Shown piece by piece: positions 35,312 to 42,533 of a stretch of DNA of 64,000 nt. Source of the DNA: Ahrensia sp. (GTDB lineage Bacteria; Pseudomonadota; Alphaproteobacteria; Rhizobiales; Rhizobiaceae). Position numbers and translations under genes: made by a program. Under the pieces are notes generated by a model. It was not told the DNA's origin. It was given only the letters and a program-made list of their open reading frames with translations, and did not search any database. How positions within the stretch are numbered: position 1 is the stretch's first letter; the number at the start of each line of letters is the position of its first letter. Location: the NCBI GenBank assembly GCA_028817895.1, contig JAPPOQ010000009.1, positions 62,001 through 126,000 on the forward strand, written 5' to 3'.

Positions 35312-35808
35312 AGCGCTTCCTCATCGTGGGTGTCTTCTGGATCGACCATCGGGCCGGTAAAGGCGATGGCCAGGGCGGCCAAGGCGGACAATGCACAGCT
35401 TGCCGCCATGAAGAAATAAAGCGGACCGCGAGGCACCCGCAAAGCCTGACTGACTTCAGAAATCTTGGAGGCGTTTAATCCTTGCTTGACGAAAAGCCAC
35501 GCAGTGGTGACCAAAACCAATGTGACAAGTATGCTCGTGAGAACCCGCCACCACTTCATCCAGGGCTTGCTTACAAAATCGTCAAGCAGGTCGATGGTCA
35601 GATGCGCTGCAGCAGCGGTGACCAGGGGCAAACCGGCGAAGACGACCAGAGCCATCAAATGTTCGGTAATGTCATTCGCGCCGTAGATTGGCTTTCCGAC
35701 AATGCGACGCCCAATGACGTCGGCAAAAGTCAAAGCGACCATGGAAAGAAGAAACAGCGCCATGACCGTTTCAACCCCTCGGCGAATTTTCCAAGCAAGG
35801 GATAGCAT
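35308..35808 (-). CDS. TRAP transporter small permease (DctQ family)
   Basis: About 166 residues from ATG 35808 (MLSLAWKIRRGVETVM). Four helices and the signature FADVIGRRIVGKPIYGANDITEHLMALVVFAG are visible. A longer start 13 codons upstream would read into the hairpin region and is less likely. Translation is coupled to dctM. Confidence 0.87.
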   Translation of the reverse strand: MLSLAWKIRRGVETVMALFLLSMVALTFADVIGRRIVGKPIYGANDITEHLMALVVFAGLPLVTAAAAHLTIDLLDDFVSKPWMKWWRVLTSILVTLVLVTTAWLFVKQGLNASKISEVSQALRVPRGPLYFFMAASCALSALAALAIAFTGPMVDPEDTHDEEAL

Positions 35809-35831
35809 GATCCTGTCTCCTCCCTGAATAA

Positions 35832-35857
35832 GCGGAGGCCGAAACACCGGCCTCCGC
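35832..35857 (-). terminator. Intercistronic hairpin between dctP and dctQ
   Basis: GCGGAGGCCG (35832-35841) and CGGCCTCCGC (35848-35857) form a perfect 10-bp stem with a 6-nt loop in the 67-bp gap. Such hairpins commonly stabilise or partly terminate after the binding-protein gene, so the binding protein is made in excess over the permeases. Confidence 0.6.
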
Positions 35858-35875
35858 CTGCAGCTTGTGACCAGC

Positions 35876-36913
35876 TTATTTTCCCGCTAGCGACTTGTAC
35901 GTGTCGTTGTAAAAGTTCAGCATTGCCTGCGGGTCCTCGACACCGGCACTTTTGGCAGCGGTTACCCAATCGGCAACCATGGTGTCGTAGATCGAATCAA
36001 CCGTTGAGATCAGTTCAGGCGAAGCATCGACGATTTCATGGCCGGCCGCACCAAGCTTATCGGTGGCGGCAGGGTTTTGAAGATCGAAGTTCTTGCCCCA
36101 AGCGGCAGAAAGCTTTTCTCCGATGATCCCTTCGATGGCGGCTTTGTCTTGGTCGGACAGACCATCCCACTTGGCTCCGTTCATGATGACGAAGAAGGTC
36201 GCGTCATAGAAACCGTTGGGGAAGATGGTGTGGTGCTTAAGGCTGTTTTCCAAACGGAAGTTGACGACAGACTCCATGGTGTGGAGCGATCCGTCGATTA
36301 CGCCGCTTTCCAGCATCTCGTAGGCCTTGGTCGCGGGTGCCGCTACAGGAACTGCGCCGAGCGAGGTCAGTAGTTTTTCCTGGATCGGCCCGCCCATGCG
36401 GAATTTGACGTTGGCAACATCCTCGGGCGAGGTCACAGTCTTTGAACCGTGGTGAAGCTGGCCACCGCCAAACATGCCGACGGCCAGCATCTTCACGCCG
36501 TCAAAGGCAGTGTTGTCGGCCAGATATTTTTCGTAGGTCTGCCACAGTGCCCGACTTTGAGCCTCGGCATTTGTGCCAGCGTTCGGGAATTCGGCGAACC
36601 ACATCGAAACAAATCGCTCAGGCTCATACGTAAAGTTGCCCCAGGTGATGTCGGCCACGCCGTTGCGGGCGAGTTCCCAGTGTTGCGGTGGACTGGCCAG
36701 CGGTGCCGGCAAGATGGTGACGGTCACGCGACCCTCTGTCACCTCGGCAACTTTTTCTGTGAAAGGGACAAGAAAATCGGTGTGCACGAAATGAGTCGGC
36801 GGCACCCATGACGACATGGTCAGGGTTTCGGCGCTTGCGCCTTGAATAGTGCTGGCGATCAATGCCGCTGCAGCAATGGCGCCTTTGATTTTCTCACTCG
36901 AGAAATGGAACAT
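35876..36913 (-). CDS. TRAP transporter solute-binding protein (DctP family)
   Basis: About 345 residues with a Sec signal peptide (hydrophobic IAAAALIAS, cleavage after GASA). The mature protein starts TLTMSSWVPPTHFVH. TEGRVTVTILPAPLASPPQHWEL, VKFRMGGPIQEKLLTSLGAVPV with the ligand arginine, and ESGVIDGSLHTME follow the DctP pattern. GGGAGGA precedes the ATG. The upstream gene in the same operon encodes an M20 amidohydrolase, so an N-acylated amino acid or hippurate-like solute is plausible. Confidence 0.88.
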   Translation of the reverse strand: MFHFSSEKIKGAIAAAALIASTIQGASAETLTMSSWVPPTHFVHTDFLVPFTEKVAEVTEGRVTVTILPAPLASPPQHWELARNGVADITWGNFTYEPERFVSMWFAEFPNAGTNAEAQSRALWQTYEKYLADNTAFDGVKMLAVGMFGGGQLHHGSKTVTSPEDVANVKFRMGGPIQEKLLTSLGAVPVAAPATKAYEMLESGVIDGSLHTMESVVNFRLENSLKHHTIFPNGFYDATFFVIMNGAKWDGLSDQDKAAIEGIIGEKLSAAWGKNFDLQNPAATDKLGAAGHEIVDASPELISTVDSIYDTMVADWVTAAKSAGVEDPQAMLNFYNDTYKSLAGK

Positions 36914-36943
36914 GATGTCCTCCCTTGAAGGTTCTTCGGTTGA

Positions 36944-38134
36944 TTAAGTGAACGTGTTAGAATTGAGCCGGTGGCTCGTACGAACCCTTGCCAGATCGGC
37001 AAAGATGGCTGCTCCGACCGGAATGATATCCTTGTCAAAGACGAATTCAGGGTGGTGGGGGGCATGGCCGCTCTGCCCAATAAAAAAGTATGCCCCAGGC
37101 ACAATGGCCGAAAGTTCTGAAAAGTCCTCAGAAGCCATCAGATTGCGTGCGTTTTCAGTTACGCGTTCGACACCAACAACACGTATTGCGGACGAAACGG
37201 CTGCTGCGACGCAGGCAGGACTATTTAAGGTGACCGGGGCAACTTTTGTCACTTCGATTTCGATGGAAACTCCAAAGACGAGCTCCGTGGCCCGCACTGC
37301 ATCCTCAAGAAGGTTAGCCAGTCGATTGCGTATATCCACGGAAGTTGTTCGCATTGTTCCTTCGAGGCGAACAGTTTCCGGCAGAATATTGCGAGCTGCG
37401 CCGCCGTGCAGAAGGCCGAAGGAAATAACTCCGGCAGCGCGGGAGTCGACCAGACGTGTAATTGCCTGCTGAACCGATGTAATCAGATGGGCAGCAGCAA
37501 CGATTGCATCTTCGCCCGTGTGGGGCATCGACCCGTGTGCTCCATTGGCACTTATGGTGATGTTGATGTCATCAGCCGAGGACAAGGCTGCTGTTGCCGG
37601 GATACCCACCTGTCCAGCAGGCAAATCCGGTGAATTATGGAGCGCATAGATTTCATCACATGGAAAACGCTCAAACAATCCATCCGCAAGCATTGCACGC
37701 GCACCAGTCAAGAGCTCTTCGGCTGGCTGGAATATGAAGCGAACCGTTCCGTCGAAATCACTATGTTTGGCAAGATATGCAGCCGCTGTCAGAGCCGTTG
37801 TCATGTGTCCGTCATGCCCGCAACCGTGAAAGCGGTCCGGGATCTGTGACGCATAGCCTAGCCCGGTTTTCTCCGGCATTGGGAGGGCATCGAGTTCTGC
37901 TCGAAATGCAATGCAGCGCCCTGGCATTTCCTGGGAAGCGCTTTCGCCAAGAAGCGTCCCCACGACGCCGGTTCCTCCGATGCCTGTTTCGACATGGTAT
38001 CCGAATTCCTCCAGCCGCTCGGCCACAAAAGCCGCGGTTCTCGATACCTCAAAGCCGGTTTCGGGATGGCGGTGCAGGGTTTGCAGCCAATCTTGCGATG
38101 TTTTGCGTTGCGTTTTGTACCAATTGGCAAACAT
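36944..38134 (-). CDS. M20 family amidohydrolase (hippurate/N-acyl-amino-acid hydrolase-like)
   Basis: About 396 residues. HRHPETGF near residue 20, the metal-site GCGHDGHMT near 105, and the dimerisation-domain SANGAHGSMPHTGEDAIVAAAHLI near 190 identify the M20D group, which includes hippurate hydrolase and IAA-amino-acid hydrolases. Catalytic acidic residues are in QPAEELLTGARAM. I chose ATG 38134. A TTG 20 codons upstream is possible, but the extra residues are basic and atypical, and the ribosome site before the ATG is weak. First gene of the TRAP operon, divergent from a MarR regulator. It probably cleaves the imported amide to a carboxylic acid plus an amino acid. Confidence 0.85.
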   Translation of the reverse strand: MFANWYKTQRKTSQDWLQTLHRHPETGFEVSRTAAFVAERLEEFGYHVETGIGGTGVVGTLLGESASQEMPGRCIAFRAELDALPMPEKTGLGYASQIPDRFHGCGHDGHMTTALTAAAYLAKHSDFDGTVRFIFQPAEELLTGARAMLADGLFERFPCDEIYALHNSPDLPAGQVGIPATAALSSADDINITISANGAHGSMPHTGEDAIVAAAHLITSVQQAITRLVDSRAAGVISFGLLHGGAARNILPETVRLEGTMRTTSVDIRNRLANLLEDAVRATELVFGVSIEIEVTKVAPVTLNSPACVAAAVSSAIRVVGVERVTENARNLMASEDFSELSAIVPGAYFFIGQSGHAPHHPEFVFDKDIIPVGAAIFADLARVRTSHRLNSNTFT

Positions 38135-38187
38135 CGGAGCGATCCCATTTTTATCTTTGCGTGAGAATATTGCACGATAAAACTTGT

Positions 38188-38229
38188 TTGACAAGATAGT
38201 TTCTTGCTGAGATTATTTCGTATGGAAAT
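38188..38229 (+). promoter_or_regulatory. Promoter of the marR gene with an overlapping inverted repeat
   Basis: TTGACA (38188-38193) and GATTAT (38211-38216) are separated by 17 bp, a near-consensus sigma-70 pair. ATTTC-GTATG-GAAAT (38215-38229) is an inverted repeat overlapping the -10 and start region, the expected position for MarR autorepression. Confidence 0.5.
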
Positions 38230-38277
38230 CAGCTAAAACGTGATACCTTTTCAGCACCAGGAACAGGGAAGCTGAGC

Positions 38278-38766
38278 TTGCAGACCGAAAAGACATTCAA
38301 AAACGAACGCCTGACTTACCGGTTGAACATTGTCGCTCAGGAAGCGATCCAGGCCAATGACGATATCTTTTTTGGTGAAACGGGATGTCGTATCCGCGAT
38401 TTGCGCGTGCTGCGTTTGATCGATGACCAGCCGGGCACCACCTTCGCAGAAATTGCTCAAACCACAGGCTTTGATAGGAGCCTAACCTCCAGAATCATTC
38501 AAAATCTGATTGGCAGTGGTCTGATCGAACGTCAAAACTCCAGTGAAGATGCGCGAGTGTTCCTGCTCTCCACAACACCAAAGGGAAAAGAGATCCGAAA
38601 AGTGGCACGCCGATTGTCAGATCGGTTGGAAGTGATACTCACAGATCCGCTATCAGCGCAGGAGTTGCGAACATTGAACGAAATCCTGGAGCGCCTTGGT
38701 GCTTGGGTGACCTCAGAAGATTATCGAAATGCGCTGACCTATGAGATAAAAGAAGATGCAATGTAA
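38278..38766 (+). CDS. MarR-family transcriptional regulator
   Basis: About 162 residues. The winged helix shows RIRDLRVLRLIDDQPGTTFAEIAQTTGFDRSLTSRIIQNLIGSGLIERQNSSEDARVFLLSTTPKGKE, the typical recognition helix and beta wing with the D-x-R motif. The TTG start at 38278 follows AGGGAAG. It is divergent from the M20-TRAP operon and probably represses it until an aromatic or acyl ligand binds. Its downstream neighbour is separated by its own promoter and a glycine riboswitch, so it is not part of the bhc operon. Confidence 0.88.
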   Translation: MQTEKTFKNERLTYRLNIVAQEAIQANDDIFFGETGCRIRDLRVLRLIDDQPGTTFAEIAQTTGFDRSLTSRIIQNLIGSGLIERQNSSEDARVFLLSTTPKGKEIRKVARRLSDRLEVILTDPLSAQELRTLNEILERLGAWVTSEDYRNALTYEIKEDAM

Positions 38767-38773
38767 AATAGTC

Positions 38774-38802
38774 TTGACATGAAACTAGTTTACGCTTAGG
38801 AG
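38774..38802 (+). promoter_or_regulatory. Promoter of the riboswitch-bhc operon
   Basis: A perfect TTGACA lies at 38774-38779. The -10 at 17-bp spacing is TAGGAG (38797-38802), which is weak. Transcription from here would begin just before the riboswitch aptamer at 38821. Confidence 0.4.
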
Positions 38803-38820
38803 CTTTTCAGCCTACCAAGC

Positions 38821-38896
38821 TGTCACAGGAGAGGCCGACATATTCGGCGCCGAAGGAGCAACCCCCCGGAACCTCTCAGGCAAAAGGACTGTGACA
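38821..38896 (+). ncRNA. Glycine riboswitch (single aptamer)
   Basis: The RNA has the glycine aptamer core. P1 is TGTCACA (38821-38827) with TGTGACA (38890-38896). Between them are the GGAGAGG segment, a hairpin GCCGACATATTCGGC, the invariant GCCGAAGGAGCAAC, then CCGGAA, and CTCTCAGGCAAAAGGAC. Only one copy is present; the following sequence does not repeat the core. Glycine riboswitches usually turn genes on, typically gcv genes, when glycine is high. Here the RNA leads a FAD dehydrogenase and the beta-hydroxyaspartate enzymes. Confidence 0.95.
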
Positions 38897-38937
38897 AGCG
38901 CGGCGATCTGAAGCGCGCTGCGGAACTGTATCCGCAT

Positions 38938-38996
38938 CCCGCGACAGAGGGGATTGGACCTGTCATCCGGCGGGACGAAACCTGGGTCGCGGGAGG
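38938..38996 (+). promoter_or_regulatory. Ribosome-site-sequestering stem of the glycine riboswitch
   Basis: CCCGCGAC (38938-38945) is a perfect complement of GTCGCGGG (38986-38993). The latter covers the first half of the ribosome-binding site GGGAGG (38991-38996), five bases before ATG 39002. An additional hairpin TGCGGA/TCCGCA lies at 38919-38936. This suggests translational control, with the stem as the off-state. The link to glycine binding is inferred. Confidence 0.55.
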
Positions 38997-39001
38997 TTTC
39001 C

Positions 39002-40285
39002 ATGACCAGAATTGCCGTTATTGGCGCCGGGATCACCGGCGTAACCACTGCCTCGAGCCTGCAAGACAGGGGCTATGACGTCACCTTGTTCGATCGCAAC
39101 CGCTATGCCGCGATGCAGACGTCGTTCGCCAATGGCGGGCAACTGTCCGCATCGAATGCTGAAACCTGGAACCGGTGGTCCACCGTTTTCAAGGGGATGA
39201 AATGGATGATGACGCGCGGCGCGCCGCTTCTCGTCAATCCCAAGCCAAGCTGGCACAAGTACAGCTGGATGGCCGAGTTCGTGGGGTCGATCCCGCAATA
39301 CCGGGCGAACACAGTCGAGACGACCCGCATGGCAATTGCTGCGCGGGGTCTGCTGCGCGAAAAGGCGGAGCGGCACGGTTTCGATTTCGACTGTGAAGAT
39401 CGCGGCATTTTGCACATCTATACCGACAAGGCAGAGTTTGATCACGCAACCCAGGTGAACAAGCTGCTCGCTGAGGGTGGTTTGGAGCGCCGCGCAGTGG
39501 CGCCCGAGGAAGTCCGCGAGATCGAGCCTGCACTTAGCGGCGATTTCTACGGCGGCTACTATGCCGAAAGCGATTTTACCGGCGACATTCACCGCTATAC
39601 GACGGGCCTTGCCAAATCCATCGAGAAGGGTGGAGCGGTTCTGCGGTTCGGCACCGATGTAGATGCGCTGAAGGTTGAAAGGAATGCGGTGCGTCTGACC
39701 TGGAGCCGGAACAACGAGAGCCAGGTCGAGACCTTCGATGCTATCATCGTTTGCGCCGGTGTCGAAAGCCGGGACATCGCGGCGCAGCTTGGCGACCGGG
39801 TGAACGTCTACCCAGTCAAAGGCTATTCAATCACCGTTCGCCTTGATGACGAGGAAAGCCAGCAGTCTGCGCCCTGGATCAGCTTGCTTGATGATGAGGC
39901 CAAGGTCGTGACCAGCCGTCTGGGCAAAGACCGATTCCGAATTGCCGGTACAGCGGAGTTCAACGGGTACAATCTTGACATCCGGGATGACCGGGTACGC
40001 CCGCTGGTGAAGTGGTGCGAACGGTTCTTCCCCGGTGTCAGTACCGAACACGCCATCCCGTGGGCAGGTCTGCGCCCCATGATGCCGAACATGATGCCAA
40101 AAGTCGGGCAGGGCAAGCGAGACCGCGTGTTCTACAATACCGGGCACGGGCATCTTGGCTGGACCCTGTCTGCCGTTACCGCCGAAATGGTGGCCGATAA
40201 GGTCGCGGGGTCGCGGACTGTCAACAGTGCAGGCGCTGTGATCTCAGGCGACACCGCGCCTTTGCAAGAGCAAGGAGCGCTATGA
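39002..40285 (+). CDS. DadA-like FAD-dependent amino acid dehydrogenase, candidate glycine dehydrogenase
   Basis: About 427 residues. An N-terminal FAD fold (IAVIGAGITGVTTASSLQDRGYDVTLFDRN) is followed by the DadA-type ANGGQLSASNAETW segment near residue 43. The D-amino-acid-oxidase-like C-terminal GLRPMMPNMMPKVG and NTGHGHLGWTLSA bind FAD. DadA proteins are membrane-associated, quinone-linked D-amino acid dehydrogenases. Because the gene is headed by a glycine riboswitch and is translationally coupled to bhcB, I infer that it deaminates glycine to glyoxylate. Oxidation of a D-amino acid remains possible. It occupies the operon place where an aminotransferase (bhcA) would stand in described clusters. 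Confidence 0.85.
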   Translation: MTRIAVIGAGITGVTTASSLQDRGYDVTLFDRNRYAAMQTSFANGGQLSASNAETWNRWSTVFKGMKWMMTRGAPLLVNPKPSWHKYSWMAEFVGSIPQYRANTVETTRMAIAARGLLREKAERHGFDFDCEDRGILHIYTDKAEFDHATQVNKLLAEGGLERRAVAPEEVREIEPALSGDFYGGYYAESDFTGDIHRYTTGLAKSIEKGGAVLRFGTDVDALKVERNAVRLTWSRNNESQVETFDAIIVCAGVESRDIAAQLGDRVNVYPVKGYSITVRLDDEESQQSAPWISLLDDEAKVVTSRLGKDRFRIAGTAEFNGYNLDIRDDRVRPLVKWCERFFPGVSTEHAIPWAGLRPMMPNMMPKVGQGKRDRVFYNTGHGHLGWTLSAVTAEMVADKVAGSRTVNSAGAVISGDTAPLQEQGAL

Positions 40286-41256
40286 TGTATGCGCCCACAT
40301 ACGACGACATGCTCGCTGCACATGTCAGGATCGCCCCGCACATTCGGCGCACACCCGTGCGGACATCGGACTATCTGAGCGAGTTGGCGGGTTGCCAGCT
40401 GTTCTTCAAATGCGAAAATTTTCAAGAGCCGGGGGCCTTTAAGGTGCGCGGCGCTACGAACGCGGTCTTTGGCCTGGATGATGCTCAGGCCGCCATGGGC
40501 GTGGCGACTCATTCGAGCGGCAACCATGCGTCGTGCCTGTCCTACGCAGCCATGTTGCGAGGCATTCCCTGCAACGTGGTCATGCCGCGTACCGCGCCGC
40601 AAGCCAAGAAAGACACGGTGCGCCGCTACGGTGGGGTGATAACCGAATGCGACCCGTCGACTTCCTCGCGGGAAGCAACCTTTGCCGAGGTGCAGGCGCG
40701 CACGGGCGGCGATTTTGTGCACCCTTACAATGATCCGCGGGTGATCGCGGGGCAGGGGACCTGTTCGAAGGAATTCATCGAGCAGACAGACGGGCTCGAC
40801 ATGGTTGTCGCGCCCATCGGTGGTGGCGGAATGATCTCCGGCACCTGTCTGACGCTATCGGCGCTGGCCCCGGAGACCAAGGTGATTGCCGCCGAGCCGG
40901 AACAGGCCGACGACGCCTATCGCAGCTTCAAGGCTGGCCACATCATTGCCGATGACGCGCCCAAAACGATCGCCGATGGCCTGCTGGTGCCGCTCAAAGA
41001 CCTGACCTGGCACTTCGTGTCGAACCATGTGTCCGAGATTTACACGGCCTCGGAACAGGAAATTATCGACGCGATGAAACTGATCTGGAAGCACCTGCGC
41101 GTCGTGATGGAACCCTCGAGCGCTGTGCCACTCGCCACCATCCTCAAGAACCCCGACGCCTTCAAAGGCAACCGCGTCGGCGTAATCATCACCGGCGGCA
41201 ACGTCGATCTGGACAAACTGCCCTGGTTGCAGGGCCAAATCGGAGAATTGCCATGA
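40282..41256 (+). CDS. bhcB: Beta-hydroxyaspartate dehydratase (threonine-dehydratase-like)
   Basis: About 324 residues of fold-type II PLP enzymes. The PLP lysine is K54 in PGAFKVRGA. SSGNHASC and the phosphate cup GGGGMISG are present. It resembles serine racemase/EutB-type dehydratases. Established role of the family in the beta-hydroxyaspartate cycle: dehydration of (2R,3S)-beta-hydroxyaspartate to iminosuccinate. The assignment rests on the bhcC and bhcD neighbours. Its start overlaps the dehydrogenase stop (ATGA), and its stop overlaps bhcC by 4 bp. Confidence 0.85.
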   Translation: MMYAPTYDDMLAAHVRIAPHIRRTPVRTSDYLSELAGCQLFFKCENFQEPGAFKVRGATNAVFGLDDAQAAMGVATHSSGNHASCLSYAAMLRGIPCNVVMPRTAPQAKKDTVRRYGGVITECDPSTSSREATFAEVQARTGGDFVHPYNDPRVIAGQGTCSKEFIEQTDGLDMVVAPIGGGGMISGTCLTLSALAPETKVIAAEPEQADDAYRSFKAGHIIADDAPKTIADGLLVPLKDLTWHFVSNHVSEIYTASEQEIIDAMKLIWKHLRVVMEPSSAVPLATILKNPDAFKGNRVGVIITGGNVDLDKLPWLQGQIGELP

Positions 41257-42419
41257 AAGACCGTATTGATTTGAACGCCTATGAGGTTGGTTTCGACATT
41301 CCCGCCAAACCGGGCATGGATGCGAAAGATATTCAAACACCTGCTCTGGTGCTGGACCTCGACGCTTTGGAGCGCAACATCAAGAAGATGGGCGATTATG
41401 CCAAGGCGCATGGTATGCGGCACCGTGCCCATGGCAAGATGCACAAATCCGTCGACGTTCTGAAACTGCAAATGGAGCTGGGCGGAGCTATCGGTGTATG
41501 TTGCCAGAAGGTGTCTGAGGCCGAGGTATTTGCCCGCGCGGGCATCAAGGAGATTCTTGTCTCCAACCAGGTGCGGAACCCGGGCAAGATTGAGCGCCTG
41601 GTGCAGCTGCCCAAGCTGAGTGGTGGTGAAGTGATTGTCTGTGTCGACGATGTCGCAAACGTGTCGGACCTGTCGGCGGCTGCCATCGAGGCGGGCACGA
41701 CCTTGGGTGTCTTCGTGGAAGTTGACTGCGGTGCCGGACGCTGCGGTGTGACCACCACCCCGGCGGTGGTCGAGATCGCCAAGGCCGTCACCACAGCGGA
41801 AAACCTGACCTATCGCGGCATTCAGGCCTACCAGGGCGCAATGCAGCACATGGACAGCTTCGACGATCGCAAGGCCAAGATCGACGCTGCCATCGCGCAA
41901 GTCCAGGATGCCGTGGACGCGCTGAAGGCCGAAGGCATCGAAACCGGCCTGGTTTCGGGCGGTGGCACGGGGTCCTACTACTTCGAGTCGAACTCCGGCA
42001 TCTACAACGAACTGCAGTGTGGCTCCTACGCATTCATGGACGCGGACTATGGCCGCATTCTGGACAAGGACGGAAAGCGCATCGACGCGGGCGAATGGGA
42101 AAACGCCTTCTTCATCCTGACCTCTGTCATGAGCCACGCCAAAGCCGACAAGGCAATCTGCGATGCAGGTCTCAAGGCGCAATCGGTCGACAGCGGTCTG
42201 CCGTTCATCTACGGGCGCGACGATGTGGAATACATCAAGTGTTCGGACGAGCACGGCGTCATTTCTGACCCGAACGGCGTGTTGAAGGTCAATGAAAAAC
42301 TCAAGCTCGTACCCGGGCACTGTGATCCGACGGCCAATGTGCACGACTGGTACGTCGGCGTGCGGAACGGCAAGGTGGAAAGTGTTTGGCCGGTATCCGC
42401 CCGCGGGCGCGCTTACTGA
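41253..42419 (+). CDS. bhcC: Beta-hydroxyaspartate aldolase (D-threonine-aldolase-like)
   Basis: About 388 residues with an alanine-racemase-type barrel. IQTPALVLDLDALERNI begins the barrel, and the PLP lysine is probably K62 in HGKMHKS. VFVEVDCGAGRCGV, SGGGTGSYYFES and the C-terminal metal site PGHCDPTANVHDWYVGVR (H, C, D) fit the metal-dependent D-threonine aldolase family. In the beta-hydroxyaspartate cycle this enzyme condenses glycine and glyoxylate to (2R,3S)-beta-hydroxyaspartate. Overlapping start with bhcB indicates coupled translation. Confidence 0.88.
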   Translation: MKDRIDLNAYEVGFDIPAKPGMDAKDIQTPALVLDLDALERNIKKMGDYAKAHGMRHRAHGKMHKSVDVLKLQMELGGAIGVCCQKVSEAEVFARAGIKEILVSNQVRNPGKIERLVQLPKLSGGEVIVCVDDVANVSDLSAAAIEAGTTLGVFVEVDCGAGRCGVTTTPAVVEIAKAVTTAENLTYRGIQAYQGAMQHMDSFDDRKAKIDAAIAQVQDAVDALKAEGIETGLVSGGGTGSYYFESNSGIYNELQCGSYAFMDADYGRILDKDGKRIDAGEWENAFFILTSVMSHAKADKAICDAGLKAQSVDSGLPFIYGRDDVEYIKCSDEHGVISDPNGVLKVNEKLKLVPGHCDPTANVHDWYVGVRNGKVESVWPVSARGRAY

Positions 42420-42421
42420 AT

Positions 42422-42510
42422 CTGCCGGAAGCGGCAGGCAGGGCCGGCCACCTCCCCGCCGGCCCCCGCCCGTGTGCAAACTGGCCCTCTTGGCGACAGT
42501 GCACGGGCGG
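42422..42510 (+). promoter_or_regulatory. Cluster of three hairpins between bhcC and bhcD
   Basis: Three stems follow one another: CTGCCG/CGGCAG (42422-42437), GGGCCGG/CCGGCCC (42441-42465) and CCGCCCGTG/CACGGGCGG (42466-42510). No T-run follows. They may protect the upstream mRNA end or adjust bhcD expression relative to bhcC. Confidence 0.5.
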
Positions 42511-42533
42511 ATCAAGACTTACTGGAGACAGAA

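Noticed and set aside
38897-38937. Second glycine aptamer (tandem riboswitch)
   Set aside because: The conserved GCCGAAGGAGCAA and CAGGCAAAAGGAC elements are not repeated; only simple hairpins follow.
41040-42515. Minus-strand open frame of about 490 codons opposite bhcC
   Set aside because: Antisense shadow of bhcC, with no recognisable domain; bhcC itself is clear.
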